This document shows positions 26,101 to 38,116 of a stretch of DNA of 64,000 nucleotides, one piece after another. The DNA lies in contig JAZBQD010000028.1 in NCBI GenBank assembly GCA_036583965.1, positions 868,001-932,000 of the forward strand, in the 5' to 3' direction. Both the position numbers and the translations under genes were made by a program. Source of the stretch: Prunella strophiata (Eukaryota > Chordata > Aves > Passeriformes > Prunellidae). Below the pieces are notes generated by a model. It was not told where the DNA came from. It saw only the letters and a list, made by a program, of their open reading frames with translations, and did no database searches. Each line of letters opens with the position of its first letter. The stretch's first letter is position 1.

Positions 26101-28764
26101 CCAGTAAAATATTTGAGAGATAGATGTATAGGTGGGAATATCTGATACTTTTTTTCAATTTCTAAGTAGCAGGTGAATATATTGTACTCTGGGAAAATCA
26201 ACCCCTTCCTACACCACCTGCACTAGGAGATGGTTTTCAGCCCTCATGTCAGTGATATCAGTGATATTTCAGTGATATCTCCAGGCTCTTATGGCCTTTG
26301 ACAAGGACAGCCACCACAGTTTTGTACCTTCTGCTTGTTAAGGCAGTGCACATGCAAGATGGAACAATAAAAAATCAGCTCAGGCAGAAGTTTTTGCTAC
26401 TCCTTCTTTTCCTCTGTAATGAATTCCAGTGTAAACCTGCCATGTTGCACATGTTGTTTTAGCTATGCACACTGTCCTACTTCATATCTTCCTTTTAGCA
26501 TGTTGATAAATGCTCAAGCAAAACAATATTAGAGCATGGAATGCCACAATTGGTTTCTGAGAGATATCCCAAAATGAAAATTACAAAGCAGCAACTCCAC
26601 TGTCAGAGGCAAAAGTTAATATTAGATATCTCTCAAATCTGATTGGGGGAAGGAGAGTGGACAGGTCATGCTGATTATGTTTTCTTTTACACAGCACCAA
26701 TGTAATAATTAAGAGCAGTAGCCAAACAGAATGAACATGCATGAATAAAGGGACTTATTTTCAGGGAAGTGAGTAACAAAAGGCAGAATAGAAATGAAAA
26801 ATGAAGTCTATTCAGCAGTGGAGGGTGGCTCCCAGCAACTGGATCAGGGGGAGTAGAAAGGTGGCTGCCAAATAGAACTGAACTCTCCTTTCCATTGTTT
26901 TGATGTAAATACCCATCTGTATGTGAGCGGGTGTGGGAAGCATGGCACTTGTATTTCCTGAGACAACTCCACACCAGTGTGTGTGTTGGACACAGGGCTC
27001 AGGGTGACTCCCTGTGCTCCCATGGGGTTTCCACTGTGTGCTGCCAGTGCTCCCCTGCTGCTGCCCTTCAGCAGGTGCCCGGGCACTGCCTGCCCATGGG
27101 CTCTGTGCAGCTGCAGCACTCGTGCTGAAATGGTCAGAACTGGGTTTGAGCCAAAGGGCTGTGTCTCCTTGCTGTGACATGGGATGCCAGCTCTCTAACA
27201 ATAATACAGCCAGTTCTTCAATTTATTTTTAAATTTTAAATTCATTTTTTATTTTTTTAATTTATTTTTTTCTTGCCAGCAGAGAAAAAACACTGCATCC
27301 AGTTTGTGGCACTTACTAAAAGAAGAGATTGCTTGAATTCCCTAATTTCTCTTATTATAGTGAGTTCAGCAGTACTTTTACCTCTGCTTAATGTGAAGGA
27401 TATATTTTGCTTCCATGGATACCTTTTGGTATCTTTGTTTCAGAATAATTAGTGGTATTTTGGTATAGGGGAGGTAGGGTCTGTAGACTTCCCAAACGCA
27501 CTGTGATTGTCCTTATCTGATTTCTGTGGCTTTCCTTACAAAGCAGAGCAAGGTCTGGGAGAGCAAAAGAGGATTGCCAAGAGAGGGAAGAGCAGTGCAA
27601 AGTCCCAGCTTTCCAGCAGAGCTTCCAGGGCACATCCAGCTGGGCTGTGCCCTGATGTCGGGATCCTGGCTGGTGCAGGAGCCAAGCTCTGCTGTGCTGC
27701 TCCAGCAGTGCCCTGGCTGGGCTGTCAGTGACATTTACAGCCCAGGTCACTGTCACTGCCTCCTAAATGCACTGCTGTGGGCAAGCTGGCAGCCCCTGGG
27801 GTTTGTACCCTCAGCACATGGGTGCCAGGTGCTCTGTCACAGCCTCTGCAGAGGGGTTCCCTGACTGCACTGGAATGTCCCGTGCGCCTCGCCACAAGAG
27901 CTCAGGCATGAGGCTCGATCTCCCCTCCAGTGCAGGCTCTGCCACATTGGTTTTCCTTAATAAACCAAATATTGCCATCTAGATTTGAAGGAGTTTTTCT
28001 AATCCCCTCACTGCTGAGAGCTGGTGTAATGAGAAGCAGCAGAAATGACCTCTGGATTTTGTGCAGCCCGATGAGCTTTCATGAGGCTTTCGAATGCCAT
28101 GAGTTCCACACAAATGACTATAAATGATTGCCTAGGTTGGCCTGACCTCGGGTTGTCTGAGAAGATGATCAGATAATGGCACGAGTGACTCTGGTTCTGT
28201 TCTGAAGCTGAGATCCCGTTTAGGATTATACTTATTTGAACTCTCTGTAATTTAAGAAGGAAGCTTTCTGCATGCGCCAGTACTGGAAACACATTCTGAG
28301 CACAGAGGTCACTGATGTGGCAGTTGAAATCATCATGAAATAAGTCACTTGGGACACGAGTTTAAGCAGAACTGAAAAGTTACCTCCTGTTTGACAGTGC
28401 AATGCTCTTGCCCTGGTCTCTCAGCCCTGGTCAGAGCTGCCAAGTTTTGTATGAACTCCTCAGTCCTGCAGAGTGGATCAGGCAGGTCTGGCTCTGCAGG
28501 ACCCCAGCAGGGAGCTCTGCACACTTGGGGTCCCATCAGCCTGAGAGCAGCCTGCAGAAGGGAAAGTTAGGCACCACCTCCTTCCTTGGGGGCATCCTTG
28601 CCTCCTTTCCTTTCAGTGGCAAGTGATGTGTGTTCATTTCCAAGAATTACTAACCCATTTCATGCAATGTGGTTCGAGAAAGAAGAAATTATTAACAAAA
28701 CCAGCCTTTATTACAGCCTTGCTTAGTCATGCCTTGCTTTTTTCCCTGACAAACTATGAAGAAT
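23111..28764. other. non-coding stretch, no gene recognised
   Basis: Ordinary sequence with GC-richer patches at about 25.5-26.0 and 26.9-27.9 kb. Overlapping frames on both strands there (largest minus 25513-26082, 189 codons) have no recognisable domain. A GTGATAT-type short repeat lies at 26249-26280, and an AT-only low-complexity patch at about 27220-27275. Confidence 0.5.
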
Positions 28765-28817
28765 GAAACTGACTCAATGATCTTTATGGTCCTTTCCAGC
28801 CCTAATGATTCTATGAC
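28765..28817 (+). mobile_element. CR1 LINE 3' end fragment
   Basis: The segment GACTCAATGATCTTTATGG, followed by TCCTTTCCAGCCC and then ATGATTCTATGA, matches the well-known CR1 3' terminus (GACT.GATGATCTT.A.GGTCC.TTCCA.CC, then the ATTCTATG octamer). Only the last 50 bp or so is recognisable and the octamer is present about once, so this is an old, severely 5'-truncated insertion in plus orientation. It is the best indicator that the DNA is from a bird or another sauropsid. Sequence upstream to about 28740 may belong to it but is too diverged to call. Confidence 0.8.
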
Positions 28818-31800
28818 ATTTTCCCCCTGTAATTTCTGTTTTGCAGAATGCATAGTGCAAGGAGTAGTTCCATTACTTGCTGTCAGTCCACCCCAAGGTG
28901 CTCAGAACTCACAGCTCTTCAAAAGACATGACCTTTATATGTAATAAAATAATTATTTTGGTTTTGATACATTACAGTGCCCCCAGTCCCAAAAAGAAAG
29001 ATAAGAAACTTGGTTTTTGACAAAGTTGTCAAAATTTCCAGGTCAAGATATCCTTAAAAAAATCCTCTCAAAGGAGATGAAAAGTGCTGTTAAAACAATG
29101 GATTTGGTAAAAGTTTCTCAAATCAGCCGTGTCTGTGACTTGGTGTGCCCTTACTGCAAATTTTTGGGTTTTCCAGCAAATAATGACTTATAGATATTGC
29201 TGTAGAAGGCAGCAGCTAAGGCAGTGGGATGAATGTGCTGCTGGGAGGGGCAAAAACCACTTCAAAATGGCCCAGAGCCCAGCAAACAAACAGGACTGAT
29301 GCTGCCAGTGGAGGTGTTTGCAGTTACTGATGGTTGTACATGCAGCAGAAAAAAGTTTGGGAACTCCCTGGCTTGGAATAAAGAATTCCCTGAAGGTAGA
29401 TTGTCTGTACAGATTAACTGTGGCCTTAGCAGCCAGGTTGTCAGTAAATTGTTTTGTTACTGGTGCCATCTGAAAGTCTTTAAACCTTACACAAGACTGG
29501 GAGAAAGCTCTGGAGAGATCTGTGTATTATTTATGTATTTTCATTTCTTCCCAAATTATTGTAAGAAGAGTTTAATATTACTGTTTTGAGTAATTTCCTA
29601 AGAAGTCTATGAAAACTTTGATTCTTCCACTTTGCTGCCTTTTCTGAAAGGCAGAGCTCTGCTTATCCTTTCTTTGCTTGGCCAAGAGTAATGTGTTGAG
29701 GGACATAGCTGTATTTGGGGAAGCCTTGGGGCTCATTTCATTGTGGCAGTAGTAATAATATGGACCATAAATAGTGCAAACTGATTTATCATAAGCAGAG
29801 CCACTTGGGGAGGGAGGCAGATTTAATCAGATTTCATTTTTAATCATGGGGGGACTGCAAAGGTGTGAAAGAGTGACAGGAGAGAACATCCACAGTGCAT
29901 ATTTCAGCTCTTCATCAACTGTTTGTAATGTGTTAGCTGAGATTTTCAAAATATCTGCAGGATTTAGTCACATCTTCCACTGAGGTGTGATGGGCTTAGA
30001 TAAGTTTAAATATGTGCATTCAGAAAAAAGAAAAAAAAGACTGAAAGTAGTTTCCAGTCCTTACTGAAGTGTCCCACAGTACATTGGTGTGGGGAGAAGG
30101 AAAAGACAGGTGAGATCTACTGTATGGCTGGGCAAGCTTCCAAGAGCATTAACATTTTATTTTAAGAGATGAATAAAACCCTCCAAATTGCTGTAGACTT
30201 GGCAGGTAAGGGTTGTTATGCTTCATCTTGCCTCTTGGCCAGAAAGCTCAGGGAGTGGGAGCGTGCCAGATACAGCAGTCTTCCCCACTACCTGAATTTA
30301 ATTTAAACCATTCTGTGCAGCCCTGATTTTAATCCTTTCATTTTGGTTTTGAGTTACCGCATATATGGCACAATGGAAATATTTTTTCAAACTTAAATTA
30401 AAAACATATTTTAGGAGACAAAAAAAAAGTGCCTGTCTTTTATGCAGAATGAAACATCTTTAACTGTTAGAAGAAGTAGAGCCATTGGACCATTTTACTT
30501 GAGAAGTTTGATTATTAGTAGAAAAATGTGGATTTTTCCTTTTGTTTCCCTTTCCTTCTTCCAGTTGCACACATTGCACAGAGTGTTTCTTCAGGGTGGA
30601 CAGCAAATATGTTTTTAAAATAACTAGAGATAGAAGTGGGATGTGTCAAAATTTTAAAAAATCAGTGTGTTTATCTTTATTTTTACACTCTGCATGTAAA
30701 AGTAATGGTGGGGGTTTTTAAATTCTACTGAGGCCTTTTTATTTGCCATAAATTATGGCAATGTTTTCATCACCTCCAAGAGTACATGTTTCCAGGATAT
30801 ACCATCAACTTTTGCTCTAAGTGCAGTGCAGAGCAGGAAGTATAAATGCTCAGTCCAAGTAAAAGTGGTGGAAAGAGGATGGGTTGCAACTGGATCTTCA
30901 ATTTTGCTGCCCAGGTTGACCCTGTTTCTTCCACAAGGAAAAGTAAGAGGCCAACTCAGTAGAGAAAAAAGGTAATTTCCCCCTGTTTTTTTGAGGCTAG
31001 AAAGTCTAGAAAATTCAAATCTTTATGGAATGGCCAAAGAACACCTGTCAGGAGTGCAGGAGAAACCTGCTGGAGCAGTTATCAGCAATTCACCTTCAAA
31101 GGGATGAATGGACATACTGGATGGGATTTCAGAGATCCTGGCTGTGGCTTATCCATCAAAAACCCCATTGGAAGATGGAAGAGAGTGGTTTAACTGTGCA
31201 GATGGCAGGATTCTGGTCCAGGAGGATGAGTGTGAGGGAGCACTCTACTTTGACTGGGCATTTCACAGAGCATGAGCACCAATTGAGGATGTTTGGAGGT
31301 CTGGAAATTTCACTCAAGGCCTAAGTCACTGCAGTGATGCTCATTTACTTGTTGTGAGTAATTCCTAAAATCTGATAAAAGTGAGGGTTTGGGTTTTTAA
31401 TGCAGATTTCTTAGTAAATCAGATGTGTGTTAGTGTAATTTATCCACTTTTTAATGCTTGCATGTTGGCAACAGAACTTGGGAACAGAAAGGAATATTTG
31501 CTGTGCAATCGTGGTCAAAGGACAGGCCTTAATTCTTTCATGGATCATTTAGGGCCAACTCCAGAAAAAATGTGCCTGAGCATCGAGGCCATAAGGACAT
31601 ACCCTGATGAATAGCACCAGCTTCTCTGTGGTCTAGATGACAAACTGTTGGTGTGTGGGGTTGTCTTGCCAAACTGCTGGTGGTACTTGTTTCAGCACAA
31701 ATATATAAACACTTGACGTAGTTCTAGAAAGATCACTTTGAGAAGTGTGTCTTCTGAGAAATCCATGTTAGATGATCTGGTCTGGTTTTATAAATTATGT

Positions 31801-34800
31801 GAATAAGACTACTGGAAAAATGGCTTCTTTCTCTTGTGCCTGGGAAATAAATGGTGGAGGGAGCAGATGGAAATGTGGCTTCCCTGAGTGCTGGAATGCA
31901 GAGCAGGTCATGCAATCACCCGTGGGTGCTGGCCAGGATCACATCTGACACGGTCACTTTTAAAAGCAAAGCAAACTGAAGGAGGGGAAGGGACTGGTGG
32001 GGTATCTCTGGTGGAGAAAGCTTATCTCCAACTGCTGGCTACCCTGGCAAAGTGGGAAAAGGCCAATTAGTTCTGCTTATCCTCCCCTTCCTGTTGTTCC
32101 CAGCCTGGGTGTGAGCCACTCACAACTTCTTAAGGCTTTGAACGACGAGCTACTTTTTCTAAGAACTGACAGGAAATCATTTAATAAGCTGGGGGGAGGG
32201 AGAAGTTTCCTGTTCTAGTTAGTCCCTATATAATTCCTAAACTAAAAAGAGGAGCCAGTTCAGTGGGCCAGGACCACCAGCCCCCAGTGTCCTTACCATG
32301 CTCCTCTGACAGTGGAGATCTACCCAAAGTTATCCCATCCCCATGGATCCCACCTTCCTCTCAGCTGGACCCCTAAAAGCTATCAATTCTTTTAAAGGAT
32401 GAATAAGTTGAGTGTTTTCTTGCATTTCCACATAGTGGAAGTGCTTCCAAGGCCATGACTGTGGATTAGCTCTGTGCAGAGGGGCTGCATCAGAACCTCG
32501 GGGCCATTTGGAGCCTCACACACACTCGATGACAAACTAGGCTCAAGTGAAGCCTATTTTGCAATGCACAGAAAAAACATAATGGAGATTGATGTATCTT
32601 TGTCTTGTCTTACACCATTTAGTATCAATACTTAACTTCATTACTTTGGCCTGTGAACACAAGGGCTTTATTCCTTTTAATGCTCAAGACACCGAGATGA
32701 ATGCCAAGAAATTCACCTCGTGTGTGAGTGCCAAGGGCTGAGCAGTGCAAGCCCGAGTTCAGTTTCAGTGAAAATCTGCATAACTTCCTTGTGCTCCCTG
32801 CCAGCAGCTGGGCAGCCCCTCCAGCTCCCTGCCCTGTGCTTCACTCTGGCACTGACTGCAGCAAAGTGTCTGCACCCACTCACCCTGGAGAACAGGGCCA
32901 GATGGACCAGATCCTGCTCTGGACATGGCTAAAATGCATAAGGCACTTACATTTACCTTACTGATGCTTTTGATGTATTTATCCCCAGATTTGTTTTTCA
33001 GGTCTTATTGTCTACCAGTCAGTTTGAAATACATTTCTGAATTCACTAAAGAATGTCTGTGCTTGTTTAAGTTGTGTAAAAGTATCATTTTATTGATTTG
33101 ATTTGGTGAATACAAAACACAAATTTTGTAAAAAGCCCAGGGTAAATTTAAAGCTTTTAATATTTTAACAATCCTGATGAAGGAGTTGCACAAAAAGTCT
33201 AGTGTATTTAAAAAAAATACTCACTAGATAGGATTTCATATTAAAAGTGGTGCTGACTAAATCTGCACTGTTAAGGGAGAGAAATATAAACCCTGCTGTG
33301 CTTCCAAGTCCATCAATAGTATTATTCAATAACTGAAGGCAAATCCTTTGCTAAAGACCTGGCATTTGTGTTCTGACAGAAGTGTGTGTTTGTTTCTGGA
33401 GCAGACATCCTCCGCTGCTGAGGAGCCTCTGGGAAAGCACAACATTTCAGAGGGGTCCTGAGGAAGGATGTGACAAAGTTCTGCAAGATGTGACATCTGG
33501 TGGATGGCCTGGTTCCAGTGACCCAGGGCCCCTGTCAGGTACAGTGATGGGTTCGGTTTTATTGAGATCTTTAACCAATTTCAGATGACTTGATTAAAAT
33601 CATGAGTGTTCACTTCTTTGTGCTGCAGTGGACAGCACAGCACATTTAGGTGCTATTTGAATTTTGCTAAGTGCTTACTTGACAGCACTGAAGGATTACA
33701 AATTTGTGTTCTTTAAAATCTGAGAGAAGTTTGGTAGGTGTAGCATATATTGTCAAATTTTGCTCTCTTTCTGCTTTCCACAACAGGTGTGTTTCTTGTT
33801 GTAGGCTTGTACATCTGCATTTCTGTTCTGTAATTACCAGTTTTTTAGAAGTCCCCAAAATCATAGCATTCACCTAAAATGCATTTCAGTGCAATATATT
33901 TTACTGCATTTGTTTTTAATTTTCTACTTCTTACAAGCACCAAGAACCTCACCTTAAAGTAAAATAATTGATTGTTTGCAACATAAAAATTGCAGTCTTC
34001 TGTGGCTCCAAGAGTGGAAACTTTATTGAAAGTACCAGAAATTGCAAAAACAAACAGACAAACAAACAAAAAAAGTTAGGGTTTAGTAAAGTTCAGCCTG
34101 GTATTCTTTAGTAAGACTGGAACTGTGAGGCAATCCTTGCAGTGATGGCTGCAGTGAGCTGGCAGTAGGAGCTGGAAAAAAGGGCACAGGGAAAGCAGCT
34201 GAAAAATCAACACTTTTCAATTAAAAATAAACCTTCCATGCCTGTTTCTGCTGCTTTTATATGATTCCGTGTATATGCTATTTCAGAAGTTACAGATTGT
34301 GCAGCCTTTATGATTTTTCCTCAGTCATTGCAGTAAATTTTCTCCCCTGTTATTTATTATTGCTGAGCTACTCATGCAGGGAAAATTTGTTTGCTTGTTT
34401 TTTGTTGGCTTGTTTTTTTTTTTTTTTTTTTCTCCTCTTGAGATGCTCTGTCTGGAATTTCAAAGCAAAGGCAAACTTTTGGGGTGAAATTTCTGCTGGC
34501 AAGGGTTGGAGTGGTTACTTTCAAATAACTGTGGAAAGTCCATCAGAAGCACAATTATTCATAATGATGAGGATGTATCAATCTGCCAGCAGTTTGCCTG
34601 GGACACAAATATACACACAAGCCCATTGATTGAAATGTCTGACCTGAGCTTTTGTATCCAGGAAAAAGTTGTTGATTTTCTCCCTTGACAGTGTCAAAAT
34701 ACCTCCACCACAGATTTGTAGAATCTGTGTTTTTTCACCACACTTTCCTTATTTTTTCCTGAACTAAATTCTTGTAAGATGTTCTCTTCTCAGTATAAAC

Positions 34801-36469
34801 CCACTGGTCTGCCTTCCCCCTTAACCTCCAAGGATTTGGTTTGTGAGGGGGAAGTGTTTAAAAATAATTCCAGATATGGCAGAACAGCCTGTATCCTTTC
34901 TATAGAGTAACTGACATCAGACTTCTGAGTTCACAAAATGGTCAACAAAAGATCAGTAAAAATATCTAAGGATTGTGAAGGGCAAACATTTTTTTTTTCC
35001 TCTTTCCTTTAAAGGGAAAATGAGACAACAAAAAGCAGGAGTAGATTTTCAGACTGTGGAAGGCTGAGTGACACACACCTTTTACTAAAACTATTGTGAT
35101 TTTGTAGCCTGCATAGCCTACCCAACCTCCTAAAAGCTTCACCTCTGAGGATACTCTGGCTCTGCTGCAATACCAGGTTAACAAACAGATTCAAGGCCCT
35201 GTGCATGAGTAGGGCTAAAGAGAAAAAGGGAAATCTTCCCTGTTCCCTTTGTGCCTGAGCTAGTGGCACACAGGTACCCCTTGTGCTGGGCTGGATGAGG
35301 GCTGGATGTTAGTGCTGGGGGATGTGAGTATGTGCTGCCTGAGGCTGCAGGTGGAGAAGTTCTTCAGAGCAGGGAATATCTGCCTGCAGGGCAGCCCATG
35401 ACTGCTGTGGCTCTCATGTGGCCTTTCCCTGTGGAAGGCAGAAAGAGGGAGCCAAATGGGACACACAGGACAGAAGCTGAGGAGGAGGTGTGGGAGGGGG
35501 CAGGAACTGATTTAACAGAGAGGGGGCTCTGTGGTTTGCTCCTGTTCCAGGACCAGATGCCATTGCTGAGGTGCCAATGCCACCCAGCCAGGAGCAGCAG
35601 CAGCCTGGGGGTCACTCGGTGCTGTCCTGCTCAGAGTTACCTTGCACAGTGTTCTCATTGAATTTTCTTGTTTGAAGGAAGCACCTGTGTGCTTGAGGAG
35701 AGGGCAGGCAGCAGAGTTATTTCCTTATGCCCAGATCTGAGGTAAATTTGGTTTGGAATACCAAAATCCCGAACCAGACAAGCGAGGGGCTCCAAAGAGC
35801 AAGGCAAGGACATGGTCAGCACCTCCTGGCCAGGCTGTGATGCCCAGCAGGACCCAAGGCAGGGAGGACAGCAAATGTTTGCAAACACTCAGCTGAAAAC
35901 CTTCCCTTACTGCAGGGCTGCACACCAAGAGCTGGAAGTGTACCAGCAGTGCAGGTTCTCCTTGACTTTGTGTTTTCCCCCTCTATGTTTTAGAAATGCT
36001 GAGAGTGGCTTTGGAGACTTTGAAGTGACTCATTAGGAAGCACCACTGTATTGTTTACAATGATGTTACTTTTAATGTGTGCACACACCAGTGGACACCC
36101 ATCTGCTGTGTTTTCTCACTCTCTCCTATGTAATAAAGCCAGAACTTCTTGTGAATTGATATCTGCTAGCATCAATATTTTACACTTCCCAAATCTCTTG
36201 GCTTACCTTTGAAAGACTAAACCTTGGAATAATCATTTATTTTTTAACTAGAAATTTAAATTACTTTTTTCCTGGCATATAGGATTAGAGGGGAAAATAA
36301 TACACCCTTTTTTCCCAAAGCACTGACTGCATTTATAAAGGCATCTATACAGCCATGCCAAATCTTTCTGAACATCATGAGCATATTCTTTCCCTCTGCT
36401 GCATGCTAACAGATTTTTTTAGATCCTTGTCCTGTTCAGGAGATAAACTGCTATAGTTCTGTTCAGCAT
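28818..36469. other. non-coding stretch, no gene recognised
   Basis: AT-rich sequence with several short frames, the longest being plus 34261-34629 (122 codons, running through a poly-T tract) and plus 29233-29589 (118 codons). None has a recognisable domain. A short CAAA run lies at about 34048-34073. The 35.3-36.0 kb part is somewhat GC-richer with overlapping frames on both strands but no gene-like organisation. Confidence 0.5.
34413..34431 (+). repeat. poly(T) tract, 19 T
   Basis: A homopolymer of 19 T, preceded by T-rich sequence from about 34390. In minus orientation it could be a poly(A) tail, but the neighbouring sequence on its left-hand side (downstream in plus terms) is not recognisable as a retroelement. 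Confidence 0.9.
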
Positions 36470-37230
36470 TTTCTGGGCGCTTTCCCTTTGTTTTACGGAC
36501 TGGAAGTTGCTCGGGAATGCTCGGGCTCCGGCAGGAGCGCCCCGCTCGCCCGGCGCCGGGCTCAGCCCGCGCTCTCTGCGCCGCTGCAGCGCTCGCCGTC
36601 CACTGATGCCCCCTTCTGCCCTCCTCGCCTCACACCACGGCAAAATCCTCCTTCGGTACAGCACAACAGCGGGGTTTGAGTGCGGGAAAATCCTCCTTCG
36701 GCCCAGCACAACAGCGGGGTCTGAGTGAAGGAAAATCCTCCTTCGGTACAGCACAACAGCGGGGTCTGAGTGAAGGAAAATCCTCCTTCGGCCCAGCACA
36801 ACAGCGGGGTTTGAGTGAAGGAAAATCCTCCTTCGGTACAGCACAACAGCGGGGTCTGAGTGAAGGAAAATCCTCCTTCGGCCCAGCACAACAGCGGGGT
36901 CTGAGTGAAGGAAAATCCTCCTTCGGTACAGCACAACAGCGGGGTCTGAGTGAAGGAAAATCCTCCTTCGGTACAGCACAACAGCGGGGTCTGAGTGAAG
37001 GAAAATCCTCCTTCGGCCCAGCACAACAGCGGGGTCTGAGTGAAGGAAAATCCTCCTTCGGTACAGCACAACAGCGGGGTCTGAGTGAAGGAAAATCCTC
37101 CTTCGGCCCAGCACAACAGCGGGGTTTGAGTGAAGGAAAATCCTCCTTCGGCCCAGCACAACAGCGGGGTCTGAGCGCTGTGCTGGGGAACGCGCCCGAT
37201 CCCGGCGCTCTCGGCCCCGTCCATCGTTAG
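36470..37230. promoter_or_regulatory. CpG island split by a minisatellite (possible promoter)
   Basis: CpG density rises sharply against an AT-rich background. I count about 18 CpGs in roughly 135 bp on the left shoulder (36475-36610), two per 45-bp unit across the array, and about nine in the right shoulder (37176-37230). In vertebrates such islands usually mark promoters or first exons, often unmethylated in the germline. No TATA box, recognised first exon or coding start is evident, and orientation cannot be told. An alternative is a GC-rich repeat rather than a promoter. Confidence 0.5.
36642..37175. repeat. 45-bp minisatellite, about 12 copies, inside a CpG island
   Basis: Twelve units with an exact 45-bp period (AAAATCCTCC starts at 36642, 36687, 36732 and so on to 37137). 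Two unit types differ by an adjacent dinucleotide, CGGTACA (A) versus CGGCCCA (B). Order on plus: A B A B A B A A B A B B. A third variable site is GGTTTGAG (copies 1, 4, 11) versus GGTCTGAG. Otherwise the copies are essentially identical, so the array is young or strongly homogenised. The unit is 15 codons long and stop-free in three frames, producing open frames of 299 and 240 codons on minus (36419-37318, 36562-37284) and 184 on plus (36676-37230). The plus frame repeats SEGKSSFGTAQQRGL. One minus frame repeats DPAVVLYRRRIFLHS and does begin with ATG at 37318. I treat these as by-products, since three mutually exclusive frames cannot all be coding and none matches a known family. Confidence 0.95.
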
Positions 37231-37525
37231 CCATTTGCGCTTTCTGCAAGTCAGAAATGCACCCTGTGAATGCACGAGGAACACGCTGAAGGAAGGAGGT
37301 GGGAATCATTTCATCCATGAGAAATCTCAGTGGTTATGTGAGTGACCAGAAAGCTCTAAAAAGCACATTTGGCTTTCAGTTTTCAGTTGTGTGGTCACCC
37401 ATGCACTTTTAGCCAAAGTATCACATCAGAAATTAGTTCCTCCTTACAAAAAAAATTAACAGACTATCTTTGAAAAATTGGGTCTTGTCTCTGTGACTGT
37501 TCTTGTTCACTTTCCTCTCCAACAA

Positions 37526-37740
37526 CCCCTTTAGGGTGACCCAGGAGTGCACATCCCCTGTCCCTGCTCCCCTTTAGGGTGACCCAGCAGTGCACATCCC
37601 CTGTCCCTGCTCCCCTTTAGGGTGACCCAGCAGTGCACATCCCCTGTCCCTGCTCCCCTTTAGGGTGACCCAGGAGTGCACATCCCCTGTCCCTGCTCCC
37701 CTTTAGGGTGACCCAGCAGTGCACATCCCCTGTCCCTGCT
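37526..37740. repeat. 43-bp minisatellite, 5 copies
   Basis: Units start at about 37526, 37569, 37612, 37655 and 37698 (the TTTAGGG motif recurs at exactly 43-bp steps). The core is TTTAGGGTGACCCAGCAGTG followed by CACATCCCCTGTCCCTGCTCCCC. The only variation I see is CAGGAG (copies 1 and 4) versus CAGCAG (copies 2, 3, 5). The unit is unrelated to the 45-bp array that ends 350 bp upstream. Each unit contains the dyad-like TTTAGGGTGACCC and clustered C-runs. The minus frame 37617-37970 is an artefact of the repeat. Confidence 0.95.
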
Positions 37741-38116
37741 GGCAGCTGCTGCTGGCTGGGCAGGCTGTGTGCCACACTCCCGTAGCAGCCAGTGGAGTGT
37801 CCCAGCTCCGGGATGCACTTATCGATTCTTGCCAGAGAGATCCAGTTACAGAGCTGAGAGCACCACCCAGATCCCTGCTCTCTGCTGCTGCTGCTGCCCC
37901 TGAGGCTCAGTTCCAGCTGGGTGCATTTCTGCAGCCCACACTTTGCTGGGAAGGAGAGGGAAACCAGCACCTGTCACAGTTGAATTGGTGTGGGGCTGTG
38001 ACCTTGCACTGAACAACTTCTCCCCTGAAGGTCTGCCTGCCCCTACAGACCTGTGCAGGGGTGCCTCACCTGCTGGAAGCCCTCGTGTGGGTGCTGATTG
38101 CAGGTGGCACTGCAGG
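37741..38116. other. spacer between minisatellite and dispersed repeat
   Basis: GC-rich, non-repetitive sequence with a short CTG run near 37880-37898. Open frames on both strands have no recognised domain. Confidence 0.5.

Noticed and set aside
36419..37318. 299-codon minus-strand ATG-initiated frame as a repeat-protein gene
   Set aside because: Three frames are open at once because of the stop-free 45-bp unit. Flanking codons show no recognised domain, and the array sits in a CpG island better explained as non-coding.
36642..37740. CRISPR-like array
   Set aside because: Units are directly contiguous with no unique spacers, the DNA is vertebrate-like, and no cas genes are present. These are minisatellites.
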